Shown in pieces: positions 35,595 through 43,951 of a DNA stretch of 64,000 nucleotides (within the stretch, counting starts at the first letter, position 1; every line of letters starts with the position of its first letter). The position numbers were made by a program, and so were the translations under genes. The notes under the pieces were generated by a model that was not told where the DNA came from, made no database searches, and saw only the letters and a list, made by a program, of their open reading frames with translations. Location: contig CAWACX010000002.1 of NCBI GenBank assembly GCA_963780755.1, positions 620,001-684,000 of the forward strand, in the 5' to 3' direction. The DNA is from JALYNX01 sp963780755. Its GTDB lineage: Bacteria > Actinomycetota > Acidimicrobiia > Spongiisociales > ZC4RG35.

Positions 35595-36377
35595 GTGACG
35601 GTCGAATCGACTCCCGAGCGCTACGCCGACGCCACGCGCGCCAAGGGCGAGCCCATCATCGAGGTCATCGGTGTCAACAAGTTCTTCGGCGACTTCCAGG
35701 CGCTTCGGAACATCGACATCAACATCGGCTTCCGCGAGGTGGTGGTGGTGATCGGGCCTTCCGGCTCCGGCAAGTCGACGCTGATCCGCTGCATCAACCG
35801 GCTGGAGAAGCACGACCAGGGGCGCATCATCGTCGACGGCGTCGAGCTCTCCGATGATCTTCGGGCCATCCAAGAGGTGCGCAGGGAAACCGGGATGGTG
35901 TTCCAACAATTCAACCTGTTTCCCCATCTCACAGTTCTCGACAACATCACCCTGGCGCCCCGACACGTGCGCCAGGAACCGAGAGGGGAAGCCGAGGCCA
36001 AAGGGATGGAGCTCCTCGAGCGAGTCGGAATCCCCGAGCAGGCCAGGAAGTACCCGGGCCAACTCTCGGGCGGTCAGCAACAGCGGGTAGCGATCGCCCG
36101 GTCGCTGGCGATGAGGCCCAAGGTGATGATGTTCGACGAGCCGACCTCGGCTCTCGACCCGGAGATGATCAAAGAGGTCCTGGACGTAATGATCGAGCTG
36201 GCCGAGGGAGGGATGACCATGATCGTGGTCACTCACGAGATGGGTTTCGCCAAAGCGGTTGCCGATCGCGTGGTGTTCATGGCCGAAGCCCAGATCGTCG
36301 AAGTGGGCACACCGGAGCACTTCTTCACGGACCCCGTCGAAGACCGAACCAAGCTCTTCCTCAGCCAGATCCTCTGA
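35595..36377 (+). CDS. Amino-acid ABC transporter ATPase (GlnQ/AapP-like)
   Basis: A 260-residue ABC ATPase: Walker A GPSGSGKST, Q loop FQQFNLFPHLTVLDNI, signature LSGGQQQRVAIARSL, Walker B VMMFDEPTSALDPEM and switch His in VVTHEMGFA. These place it in the polar amino-acid uptake group. I use the GTG at 35595 because the upstream frame crosses the divergent promoter region. It is divergent from one SBP-permease pair and followed by an AapJQM-like set that has no ATPase of its own, so it likely energises both. Confidence 0.92.
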   Translation: MTVESTPERYADATRAKGEPIIEVIGVNKFFGDFQALRNIDINIGFREVVVVIGPSGSGKSTLIRCINRLEKHDQGRIIVDGVELSDDLRAIQEVRRETGMVFQQFNLFPHLTVLDNITLAPRHVRQEPRGEAEAKGMELLERVGIPEQARKYPGQLSGGQQQRVAIARSLAMRPKVMMFDEPTSALDPEMIKEVLDVMIELAEGGMTMIVVTHEMGFAKAVADRVVFMAEAQIVEVGTPEHFFTDPVEDRTKLFLSQIL

Positions 36378-36508
36378 GGCTCCAGACAGGGCATCACACT
36401 GGAGATGGTCCATTCGCGCCGGCACCTGGTTCGAATCGACTCACGAGGGGTAGGTTCGCCTTGCGCAGCAGGGGCGTTTTGCGTTCGTGGAAGCAATAGG
36501 AGGAAATC

Positions 36509-37663
36509 ATGAGATCAGGCAAGCTGTTCGTGTTCCTGGCTGCCTTGACGTTGGTGCTCGCCGCCTGTACCGAAGCGGCCGACACCACCACGAGCACCGG
36601 GGCCGAGGAGCCCGGCGGTGAGGAAAGCACGACAACCGCTGCAACCGGAGAATCGACGACGACTGCTGGGGAGGAGCCCGCGGCCGGCGGCCTCCTGGCC
36701 GAGGTGCAGAGCCGGGGCAGCGTCCTGTGCGGAGTCAACAATGCGGTGCCTGGTTTCGGGTTCGTCGAGGCCGACGGGAGCCATTCCGGTTTCGACATTG
36801 ACTTCTGCCGCGCCATCGCCGCTGGAGTCCTCGCTGACCCGGAGGCGGTCGAGTTCGTAGACCTGACTGCCGAACAGCGGTTCCCTGCCCTTCAGTCCGG
36901 CGAGGTCGACGTCCTGGTGCGAAACACGACCTATACCGCGAGCCGCGACGGTGGCGACGGGGCGACTTTCCTCACCACGACCTTCTACGACGGGCAGGGG
37001 ATGATGGTCTCCGCTGACAGCGGATTCACTTCGATCGATGACATGACCGACACCAGCATCTGCGTGTTGTCCGGTACCACGACCGAATTGAACCTGGCCA
37101 CCCGGATGGCCGGGATCGAGTACACGCCGCTCACCTTCGACGAGAATCCGCTCATCCAGGCTGCGTTCATCGAAGGCCAGTGCGACGGGTGGACATCGGA
37201 CAAGTCACAGCTGGCGGGGGTGCGCTCTGCATGGCCCGAGGACCAGGGAGGCCCCGAGGCCTTGGTCATCCTCGATGAGACCTTCTCCAAGGAACCACTC
37301 GGCCCGGCGGTGCTGGACGGTGACCCCCAGTGGGCCCAGGCGGTCGACTGGATCATCCTGTCCACGATCCAGGCCGAAGAGTTCGGTATCGACTCCACCA
37401 ATGTCGACAGCTTTGCCGACACCGAGGATGCCTCGATCAGGAGATTCCTCGGGCTCGAGGTGACGACCGATGATGGGACCGCTCCCTTCGACCCTGGCCT
37501 CGGGCTGCCGGTCGACTTCGCGGCGCAGGTGATCGCGGCCGTGGGCAACTATGGCGAGATCTATGACCGCAACGTGGGCCCCGGCACCCCACTCGACCTA
37601 CCTCGTGGGCTCAACGCCCTGTGGACTGATGGTGGCTTGCTCTACGCACCGCCTTATCGCTGA
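36509..37663 (+). CDS. aapJ: General L-amino-acid-binding lipoprotein (AapJ-like)
   Basis: A 384-residue binding protein, longer than the 270-residue type upstream. It has a lipoprotein signal (LVLAAC), a Thr/Ser/Glu-rich spacer (about 25-60) and the AapJ/BztA fold: RGSVLCGVNN, GFGFVEADGSHSGFDIDFCRA, and DVLVRNTTYTASRD. A strong AATAGGAGGAAATC ribosome site precedes the ATG. Aap systems take up a broad range of L-amino acids. The 131-bp gap from the ATPase gene contains a weak 6-bp hairpin and probably the promoter. Confidence 0.9.
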   Translation: MRSGKLFVFLAALTLVLAACTEAADTTTSTGAEEPGGEESTTTAATGESTTTAGEEPAAGGLLAEVQSRGSVLCGVNNAVPGFGFVEADGSHSGFDIDFCRAIAAGVLADPEAVEFVDLTAEQRFPALQSGEVDVLVRNTTYTASRDGGDGATFLTTTFYDGQGMMVSADSGFTSIDDMTDTSICVLSGTTTELNLATRMAGIEYTPLTFDENPLIQAAFIEGQCDGWTSDKSQLAGVRSAWPEDQGGPEALVILDETFSKEPLGPAVLDGDPQWAQAVDWIILSTIQAEEFGIDSTNVDSFADTEDASIRRFLGLEVTTDDGTAPFDPGLGLPVDFAAQVIAAVGNYGEIYDRNVGPGTPLDLPRGLNALWTDGGLLYAPPYR

Positions 37664-37674
37664 TAACAACCCAA

Positions 37675-37704
37675 GGGGTGGTCTGCCGGTGGGCAGGCCA
37701 CCCC
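37675..37704 (+). terminator. Hairpin between aapJ-like and aapQ-like genes
   Basis: GGGGTGG-T-CTGCC pairs with GGCAG-G-CCACCCC (13 bp with one T-G wobble, loop GGTG), 11 bases after the aapJ stop. It is a likely attenuator limiting permease expression. Confidence 0.7.
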
Positions 37705-37729
37705 GCACGCGAGACTTGGCTGTGGACTT

Positions 37730-38905
37730 ATGACGGTGGCCGAGGCGACCACCCGGTCGCGCCCGCCGTGGTGGCGCGATCTACGGGTCTTGCGTGTAGT
37801 GGCCCAGGTGGTGGCGATAGTCGCGGTCGGGGCCGTTGCCTACGTTCTCTGGTTCAACCTGACCAACAACCTCCGTGCGGCCGGGCTGCCAACCGGCTTC
37901 GATTTCCTCACCCAACCGCTTGGCGTCGACATCGCAGGCTCGGATCTGAGCTCGGGAGCTCCTATCTGGCGCGGGCTGCTGGTCGGGATCAAGAACACGC
38001 TCGCTCTTGTGGTAGTGGGCATTCCCGCTCTGACCCTCATCGGAGTTGTCGTCGGCATCGCCCGCCTTTCCACCAACTGGCTGGTGGCCAAGGCTGCCGG
38101 GATCTACGTCGAGGTCCTGCGAAACATCCCGCCGCTTCTCATCATCTTCTTCGCGTACAACGCCGTGATCCTGCGATTCCCGGTCCTTCAGGAGTCGATC
38201 AAGATGTCTGATCTGGTGATCATCAACAACCGCTACCTGGCGGTGGTTGGATTTACGGCTCAGCCCAATTCCGGCCCTTTCCTGCTGATCCTGGCCTTTG
38301 CGCTCGTGATCGCGGCCGGGGTTTGGTGGTGGCGGAGCCGTCGCTTCGATCGAACGGGGGAGCCCCACCACAGGCTGGTTTGGGCCACGGTCGTGTTCGT
38401 CGTGATCGCCTCGGTCGGCTTTGTCGCCCTGGGTGGTCCCATCGGGCTCTCCCGGCCCGCGCTCGACGGTCGTTCGCTCGAAGGCGGCTATGTCGGCCTC
38501 GTCTCCTACTTCGGTGTGCTCGTCGCCCTCGTCCTCTATACCGCGTCACACGTCGCAGAGATCGTCCGAGGGAGCATCCTCGCCGTCGCCAGAGGCCAGA
38601 CCGAGGCATCGGATGCCCTTGGCCTGAGCGCATTCCAACGGCTGCGACATGTGGTCCTGCCCCAAGCGATGCGCATCGCGATCCCTCCCGTCATCAACCA
38701 GTACCTCAATTTCACCAAGAACACATCGCTGGGGATTGCCATCGGGTACGCCGAATTGACGAGGATCACCTTCCAGACGATTGGGAACGGGCAACCGGCG
38801 CCACAGATGATCGCACTCATGATGTTGATCTACCTGGCGTTCTCTCTCACCATCTCGCTGGTGGCCAATCTGGTCAACCGTCGATTGCAGTTGGCGACCA
38901 GATGA
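37730..38905 (+). CDS. aapQ: General L-amino-acid ABC permease (AapQ-like)
   Basis: A 391-residue inner-membrane permease of the Aap/Bzt type, with a large insertion between the first helices. Transport-domain markers are GLLVGIKNTLALVVVGIP, EVLRNIPPLLIIFF, HVAEIVRGSILAVARGQ and the EAA loop ASDALGLSAFQRLRHVVLPQ. The stop overlaps the AapM-like ATG, as in rhizobial aapQM. Works as a heterodimer with the next gene's product. Confidence 0.9.
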   Translation: MTVAEATTRSRPPWWRDLRVLRVVAQVVAIVAVGAVAYVLWFNLTNNLRAAGLPTGFDFLTQPLGVDIAGSDLSSGAPIWRGLLVGIKNTLALVVVGIPALTLIGVVVGIARLSTNWLVAKAAGIYVEVLRNIPPLLIIFFAYNAVILRFPVLQESIKMSDLVIINNRYLAVVGFTAQPNSGPFLLILAFALVIAAGVWWWRSRRFDRTGEPHHRLVWATVVFVVIASVGFVALGGPIGLSRPALDGRSLEGGYVGLVSYFGVLVALVLYTASHVAEIVRGSILAVARGQTEASDALGLSAFQRLRHVVLPQAMRIAIPPVINQYLNFTKNTSLGIAIGYAELTRITFQTIGNGQPAPQMIALMMLIYLAFSLTISLVANLVNRRLQLATR

Positions 38906-40149
38906 CGGTCGAGGTACCTCTGGTCGACGAGCAGGAGCCGCGGGTAGAGCCGGCGCGGGGACCGTGGGACTGGGTCAGGAAGAACCTCTTCAACACCTGG
39001 TACAACACGCTCTTCACCCTGATCCTGGGCGGGGTATTCGCCTGGGTGGCAGTCGCCCTGGTACGCGGGCTCCTTGGTGTCGACTTCGAAATCATCAGAG
39101 TCAACCTTCGCCTCTTCATGGTCGGAGGTTTTCCACCGGACCAGCTGTGGCGGCCATGGCTGGCGACTTACCTGATAGCGGTCCTCATCGGGCTCATGGC
39201 CGGGTCGGCAGCCGCTAGTGCCAAGGACCGAGCAAATGAGGCCGGTCTTCCCTTCGTGAAGACCACGTTCCGCCAGATCGTTCTTCGCTTCTGGCCCATG
39301 ATCGCCCTGGTGATCGTCATCCTGGGCTTCACCACCACCATCACCCCGGTCGTCCTGACCATCGGGGCAGCGACCCTGGGGGTGGTGGTGTATTACCTGG
39401 GGCGGGCTCTCCCCCGGGGATTCCGACGTTGGACGTGGTTGTACGCCGGCTTGCTGCTCGCTGCCACCTATCTGGCGCTGGCCGGTTTCGGTGGGGTCGG
39501 CTGGGAGGAGTGGGGCGGCCTCCAACTCAACCTGTTCCTGACCACCGCAGGGATCATGATCGCCTTTCCCTTCGGGCTGCTCCTGGCGATGGGGCGTCGG
39601 TCATCGTTGCCTGCGGTCAGGACCATTTGTGTGACCTACATCGAGTTTGTGCGAGGAGTGCCTCTGATCACCGTCCTCCTCGCCGGATTCCTCGCACTCG
39701 GGTTCCTGCTTCCCAGGGACCTGAGACCCGGTTTCGTCACCAGGATGCTGATCGCCATCGTCCTCTTCGAGTCGGCATACATCGCAGAGGTGGTTCGCGG
39801 AGGCCTGCAGGCAGTTCCGCGGGGGCAGGTCGAGGCAGCGCAGGCGACAGGCCTGTCGGCGTGGGCCACGACGCGGCTCATCGTGTTGCCCCAAGCTCTG
39901 CGGGCGACGATTCCGGCAATGGTCGGCCAGTTCATCAGCTTGTTCAAGGACACCACGCTGATAGCAATCCTCGGCTTCACCGACCTTCTCGACGCGACCT
40001 TCATCGTCAACTCACAGCCGGACTACCTGGGCCAGGGGCTGTTCGTGGTGACCCTGGCCTTTGCCGGGCTCGTCTTCTGGGTTGGCTCCTACACGATGTC
40101 ACGAGAGGCTCGAAGACTGGAGAAGAAGCTGGGCGTGGGCGAACGTTGA
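38902..40149 (+). CDS. aapM: General L-amino-acid ABC permease (AapM-like)
   Basis: A 415-residue partner of the AapQ-like permease. It shows the family's N-terminal WDWVRKNLFNTWYNTLFT, several helices, then GIMIAFPFGLLLAMGRRS, EFVRGVPLITVLL, YIAEVVRGGLQAVPRGQ and the EAA loop EAAQATGLSAWATTRLIVLPQA. I start at the ATG at 38902, overlapping the aapQ stop; the long upstream open frame is shadow of aapQ. In rhizobia the ATPase AapP follows here; in this window it is at 35595 instead. Confidence 0.9.
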   Translation: MTVEVPLVDEQEPRVEPARGPWDWVRKNLFNTWYNTLFTLILGGVFAWVAVALVRGLLGVDFEIIRVNLRLFMVGGFPPDQLWRPWLATYLIAVLIGLMAGSAAASAKDRANEAGLPFVKTTFRQIVLRFWPMIALVIVILGFTTTITPVVLTIGAATLGVVVYYLGRALPRGFRRWTWLYAGLLLAATYLALAGFGGVGWEEWGGLQLNLFLTTAGIMIAFPFGLLLAMGRRSSLPAVRTICVTYIEFVRGVPLITVLLAGFLALGFLLPRDLRPGFVTRMLIAIVLFESAYIAEVVRGGLQAVPRGQVEAAQATGLSAWATTRLIVLPQALRATIPAMVGQFISLFKDTTLIAILGFTDLLDATFIVNSQPDYLGQGLFVVTLAFAGLVFWVGSYTMSREARRLEKKLGVGER

Positions 40150-40200
40150 GCTCGTTGGTGGTCACCTCGATAGTCCCCTGGAGCCTCCTAGCCTGCCCTC

Positions 40201-41781
40201 GTGAACGATCGATTTGGCCGGGTCCTCGTGATATTGGTCACGGGGCTTGCGCTTGGCGTCGGGGTGTTCCTGGTCACCCGCGGGGAGGCGGCCACGCCTT
40301 CGACAAGTGGCACTGTCCCCGAAGCCGGTGCCGCCACCTCCGTGCCCGGGTCGGTCCCCGGGACCACCGGCGCCAATGGCGAGACCACGACGACGGCTGG
40401 CACCACGCCCCCGGGGGAGCGCCCCGCGGACACCGTTCCCGGCTGGACGGTCGGTCAGCCCTGGGGGTCAACGGTCGGCCTGACCATGTTCCGGGGCAAC
40501 CCGACCCGGAGCTTCTTCGGAACGGGGCCGATAAGTGAATCCCCGTCCGTCGATTGGACCTACCCCGACAGTGGGATGTGCAGCACCTCGACCAACCTCG
40601 GCGAGACCACCACCTGGTGCGGCATGGGTTGGACCGGCCAGCCCGCGGTCTGGGAGCGGCCAGACGGCGTGACCGAGCTGATCTTTGGCGCCTACGACGG
40701 GGCGGTCCACTTCGTCGACGCGGCGACCGGCGAGGACCTTCGTCCCAAGTTCCAGACCGGCGACCTGATCAAGGGCTCGGTGACCCTCGACCCCGACGGT
40801 TATCCGCTTCTCTACTTTGGCTCCCGCGACAACAAATACCGGATCCTGGCACTCGATCAGGCAGAGCCGGTCGAGGTGTGGTCGATGGATGCCACCGATG
40901 TCAACGGCACCTGGAACGACGACTGGGACTCCAACGGGGCGGTTGTCGACGACATCCTCTACGTCGGGGGTGAGAACAGCTGGTTCTTCGCGGTCGAAGT
41001 CCATCGCGCCTACGACAGTGCGGGCAAGGTCACGGTCGCTCCCGAGATCCTGGTCGAGATGCCCAGCTACGACGACGAGTTCATCGAGACCTCGGGGGGC
41101 AACGTCTCCATTGAGAACTCACCCGTGGTCTACGAGCAGCGGGTCTACTTCGCCAACTCCGCAGGGCGGATCCTGGGACTCGACGTGAGCCGGGTCCGTG
41201 AAGGGGAAGCCCCGGTGGTGTTCGACTATTGGGCCGGTGGTGACATCGACGCCTCGCTGGCGGTCGACGCCGAGGGGATGCTGTACGCCGCGGTCAACGT
41301 CAAACCCGACCAGGTGGCCCCCGGCTATCGCACCCAGGCCAACATCGATCGCACCAGGGACGTGGGCCAATTGCTCAAGCTCGACCCGTACGCCGAAGGC
41401 GACCCCAGGTTGTGGGGTGTCGACCTCACCGCCGGCAGCGAGCAGTCCGGTACCTGGAGCACACCGGCCGTGTACCAGGGCGTGGTCTACAACAACACGA
41501 TGCAGGGGAGCCTGATCGCGGTGGACGCCGCCAACGGAGAGACTCTCTGGTCCGATCAGGTCGGTTGGCACTCGTGGTCGTCGCCGGCGGTGGTCGACGG
41601 GATGCTGGTCACCGCCACCTGCGAGGGCGACGTCCGGGGCTATTCGCTCGAGGACCCCAGGTCCCCGGTCCAGCAGTGGTCGGTGAGCCTCGGTGAGACC
41701 TGCCTCGAGTCCACGCCGGCGATCTGGGGTGGCGTCGTCTACATCGGCTCTCGTGATGGCTACCTGCGCGCTTTGAGCTGA
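40201..41781 (+). CDS. Exported PQQ-type beta-propeller protein
   Basis: A 526-residue protein with an N-terminal membrane/signal helix (about 7-27), a Thr/Gly/Pro-rich linker (about 30-80) and a PQQ-like eight-bladed propeller. Repeats include AVHFVDAATGEDL, SLIAVDAANGETLW and DGYLRALS. Such proteins resemble BamB or PQQ dehydrogenase propellers, but nothing shows a cofactor site, so a binding or scaffolding role outside the membrane is most likely. GTG start. Its stop overlaps the start of the following lipoprotein gene by one base. Confidence 0.78.
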   Translation: MNDRFGRVLVILVTGLALGVGVFLVTRGEAATPSTSGTVPEAGAATSVPGSVPGTTGANGETTTTAGTTPPGERPADTVPGWTVGQPWGSTVGLTMFRGNPTRSFFGTGPISESPSVDWTYPDSGMCSTSTNLGETTTWCGMGWTGQPAVWERPDGVTELIFGAYDGAVHFVDAATGEDLRPKFQTGDLIKGSVTLDPDGYPLLYFGSRDNKYRILALDQAEPVEVWSMDATDVNGTWNDDWDSNGAVVDDILYVGGENSWFFAVEVHRAYDSAGKVTVAPEILVEMPSYDDEFIETSGGNVSIENSPVVYEQRVYFANSAGRILGLDVSRVREGEAPVVFDYWAGGDIDASLAVDAEGMLYAAVNVKPDQVAPGYRTQANIDRTRDVGQLLKLDPYAEGDPRLWGVDLTAGSEQSGTWSTPAVYQGVVYNNTMQGSLIAVDAANGETLWSDQVGWHSWSSPAVVDGMLVTATCEGDVRGYSLEDPRSPVQQWSVSLGETCLESTPAIWGGVVYIGSRDGYLRALS

Positions 41782-42293
41782 TGAGAAGGTTCTTCGTCAT
41801 CACCGCCCTCGTCGTCACGGCCTGCGCCGGAGCCGCCGATTCGACAACCACCACCGCGCCGGTCACGACCACGACCACGGCGGCCACCACGACCACCGAG
41901 CCACCGGTCGACTGCCCCGCCGCCCCGTACGACCTGACCTTCGTCCCCACCGGGGTGGGGACCGCAACGCTCGACCCCGACACCATCGAGATGGATGTTT
42001 GGACCTCCGAGGGGGGGACGCAGACCACCTTCTTCGGGCGCAACGACGGCACCGTGGCCATCGCCCTGGTCCGGGGCACCCTGCCCACGGTGGAGTGGCC
42101 GGCGGATCAGGGCGAGATCTTCGTCGATGGCACCAGGGGTGTCGTCGGGCCTCATCCCGACGGGACCTGGGTGGCCGGGTGGTACGAGGAGCCCGGGGAG
42201 CGTTGTGACGAGTACTCGATCATCTTCTACCCCCCGGTATCGCCTGCGGACGTGGAGGCAGTGATCAACGGGATGAACCGGGTTGGGGGTTGA
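41781..42293 (+). CDS. Small secreted lipoprotein, Thr-rich linker
   Basis: A 170-residue protein with a probable lipoprotein signal (VVTAC, Cys about residue 15), a very Thr-rich linker (about 21-40) and a globular domain of about 125 residues with two cysteines. I do not recognise the domain; DVWTSEGGTQTTFFGRNDGTVAIAL suggests beta structure. It is coupled to the propeller gene, so the two may form an envelope complex. An inverted repeat at 42300-42346 ends the unit. Confidence 0.6.
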   Translation: MRRFFVITALVVTACAGAADSTTTTAPVTTTTTAATTTTEPPVDCPAAPYDLTFVPTGVGTATLDPDTIEMDVWTSEGGTQTTFFGRNDGTVAIALVRGTLPTVEWPADQGEIFVDGTRGVVGPHPDGTWVAGWYEEPGERCDEYSIIFYPPVSPADVEAVINGMNRVGG

Positions 42294-42299
42294 CGCCCC

Positions 42300-42346
42300 A
42301 AATTGAGACGAAAACGGCTGGTATGGCGACCTTTCCGTCCCAATTT
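42300..42346 (+). terminator. Imperfect inverted repeat after the lipoprotein gene
   Basis: AAATTGAGACG and CGTCCCAATTT pair at 10 of 11 positions around a 25-base loop, 6 bases after the stop codon and just before the trp promoter. Confidence 0.45.
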
Positions 42347-42357
42347 CGAGGTCGACC

Positions 42358-42386
42358 TTGACGGTTCGGCGCCGTGGGCGTAGCGT
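42358..42386 (+). promoter_or_regulatory. trp operon promoter
   Basis: TTGACG (42358-42363), a 17-base spacer and TAGCGT (42381-42386) make a good sigma-70-type promoter. Transcription should begin near 42393, only about four bases before the leader-peptide ATG. Confidence 0.7.
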
Positions 42387-42396
42387 TCGGCCGGCA

Positions 42397-42474
42397 ATGA
42401 TCAGAGTCAGCATCCCGACGACGACCGCCTGGTGGTGGCGTTGGACCGCGCCGGAGGTGGCGTCGGTCGGATAG
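42397..42474 (+). CDS. trpL: trp leader peptide, 25 aa with WWWRW
   Basis: A short open frame from ATG 42397 to TAG 42474 encodes a peptide containing TTTAWWWRW: four Trp codons at positions 12, 13, 14 and 16. In known attenuators ribosome stalling at such codons when charged tRNA-Trp is scarce favours the antiterminator. No Shine-Dalgarno is present and the predicted transcript begins about four bases upstream, so translation is probably leaderless. It sits between the trp promoter and the terminator at 42502-42530. Confidence 0.85.
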   Translation: MIRVSIPTTTAWWWRWTAPEVASVG

Positions 42475-42530
42475 CCCTCCAAGGCTGCTGATCACACCAG
42501 GACCCACCTCCGGAGACGGAAGGTGGGTTT
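42415..42530 (+). promoter_or_regulatory. trp transcription attenuator
   Basis: Competing stems are visible. Segment 1:2 is CCGACG (42415-42420) with CGTCGG (42461-42466). The antiterminator is CCGGAGGTGG (42451-42460) with CCACCTCCGG (42504-42513), a perfect 10 bp. The terminator is ACCCACCT (42502-42509) with AGGTGGGT (42521-42528), extended by CC/GG and followed by TTTCTCGTT. The antiterminator uses the terminator's left arm, so the two exclude each other. Stalled ribosomes on the Trp codons (42430-42444) would cover arm 1. Confidence 0.82.
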
Positions 42531-42574
42531 CTCGTTCAGGAGGCTCATCTCCCACCGGCGAGAGGAGCAAATCC

Positions 42575-43951
42575 TTGAATCACCCATTCGACATCCCGGC
42601 AGATCTCGACACACCGACCTCGGTGTACCTCAAGCTGGGCCCGCTCCGTCCTCGATTTCTTCTCGAGAGCGTCGAGCATGGCGACCGCATCGGGCGCTTC
42701 TCCTTCATCGGATTCGGCGACGGCCTCGAAGTGACCAGCGACGGCCATGCCATCGATGCCGGTGGCACCCGGATCGAGACCGACGGCACGGTCCGCGGGC
42801 TGATGGATGCGCTGCGCAAGGTGCTGGCGGAGGCACCAACGCCCGGGCCGGTGTCAGGCGCGATCCCTTTCGCCGGCGGGCTGGTCGGGGCGGTCGGCTT
42901 CGACGTCGCTCACCGGCTGGCCGGCTCGATCCCGCCTCCCTCGGCCGCCCCCGAGATACTCCTCTACGGCCCCCCCAGCGTCATCGTCTTCGATCATCTC
43001 AGCCGGCGGGCCGCTCTGCTCCACGACGGGCCCGAGGAGGAGCGACTCGCACTGCGTGGTGAGGTGATCTCGTTGCTGGCCGCCGGCGTGAACCGGACGA
43101 GCGCAACGGTCGGGTTCAGCGAGCCGGTCCCTTCCATGACCCAGGGCGAGTACATGGCGGCCGTGGACACGGCCCGGGAGCACATCGCAGCCGGCGACGT
43201 CTACCAGTTGGTGCTCTCGGTGAACTTCGCCGGGGAGACCGAACTCGATCCCTTCGACGTGTACCGGGGACTGCGACTGCTCAACCCCTCGCCGTACATG
43301 TACTTCTGCGAGCTCGGCGAGACCCGGGTGATCGGCTCCTCGCCGGAGGCCCTGGTCCGGCTTCGGGGCACGGGCGCCGAATTGCGTCCCATCGCCGGGA
43401 CCCGTCCCCGCTACAACGACGAAGAGACCGATCGGCGGGCCGAGTCGGAGCTGCTCGATGACGCCAAGGAAGCCGCCGAGCACGTGATGCTTGTCGACCT
43501 GGCTCGGAACGATCTGGGCCGGGTCGCGGTCCCGGGCTCGATCCGTGTCGATCCCTACCGCGCCATCGAGAGATACAGCCACGTGATGCACCTGGTGAGC
43601 GGGGTGACTGGAGTCATGGAGCCCGGGGCAGACGCCTTCGACCTCTTCGCCGCCGCGTTCCCGGCGGGGACCGTGGTTGGCGCGCCCAAGGTCCGGGCCC
43701 TGGAATTGCTCGCCGAGTTGGAGCCCGTCACCCGGGGGATATACGCGGGCACGGTCGGCTACTTCGGACACGGTGGGAGCATGGACCAGGCGATCGCGAT
43801 CCGGACGATCGTCATGAGAGAGGGCCAGTACTCATATCAGGCGGGAGCAGGGATCGTCGCCGACAGCGTCCCGGCCACCGAGTGGGAGGAAGTCAAGTCC
43901 AAGGCCGGGGCGATGCGCGGTGCCCTGGAGAGCGCGGCGAGCGGGCTATGA
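42575..43951 (+). CDS. trpE: Anthranilate synthase component I
   Basis: Converts chorismate to anthranilate with ammonia from TrpG. The 458-residue protein has the feedback-inhibition motif LLESVE near residue 30 and the chorismate-binding core: IGSSPEALVR, PIAGTRPRY, LVDLARNDLG, FPAGTVVGAPKVRA, and the C-terminal QAGAGIVADS. It starts at TTG 42575 behind GAGAGGAG. First structural gene after the attenuator and coupled to trpG by ATGA. Confidence 0.95.
   Translation: MNHPFDIPADLDTPTSVYLKLGPLRPRFLLESVEHGDRIGRFSFIGFGDGLEVTSDGHAIDAGGTRIETDGTVRGLMDALRKVLAEAPTPGPVSGAIPFAGGLVGAVGFDVAHRLAGSIPPPSAAPEILLYGPPSVIVFDHLSRRAALLHDGPEEERLALRGEVISLLAAGVNRTSATVGFSEPVPSMTQGEYMAAVDTAREHIAAGDVYQLVLSVNFAGETELDPFDVYRGLRLLNPSPYMYFCELGETRVIGSSPEALVRLRGTGAELRPIAGTRPRYNDEETDRRAESELLDDAKEAAEHVMLVDLARNDLGRVAVPGSIRVDPYRAIERYSHVMHLVSGVTGVMEPGADAFDLFAAAFPAGTVVGAPKVRALELLAELEPVTRGIYAGTVGYFGHGGSMDQAIAIRTIVMREGQYSYQAGAGIVADSVPATEWEEVKSKAGAMRGALESAASGL

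Noticed and set aside
36425..36450. GGTTCGAATC sequence resembling a tRNA T arm
   Set aside because: No acceptor, D or anticodon stems could be folded around it; it lies in the upstream region of aapJ.
38323..38901. Arg-rich N-terminal half of a fused permease
   Set aside because: It is a shadow of the aapQ-like gene; the AapM-like protein starts at 38902 by ATGA overlap.
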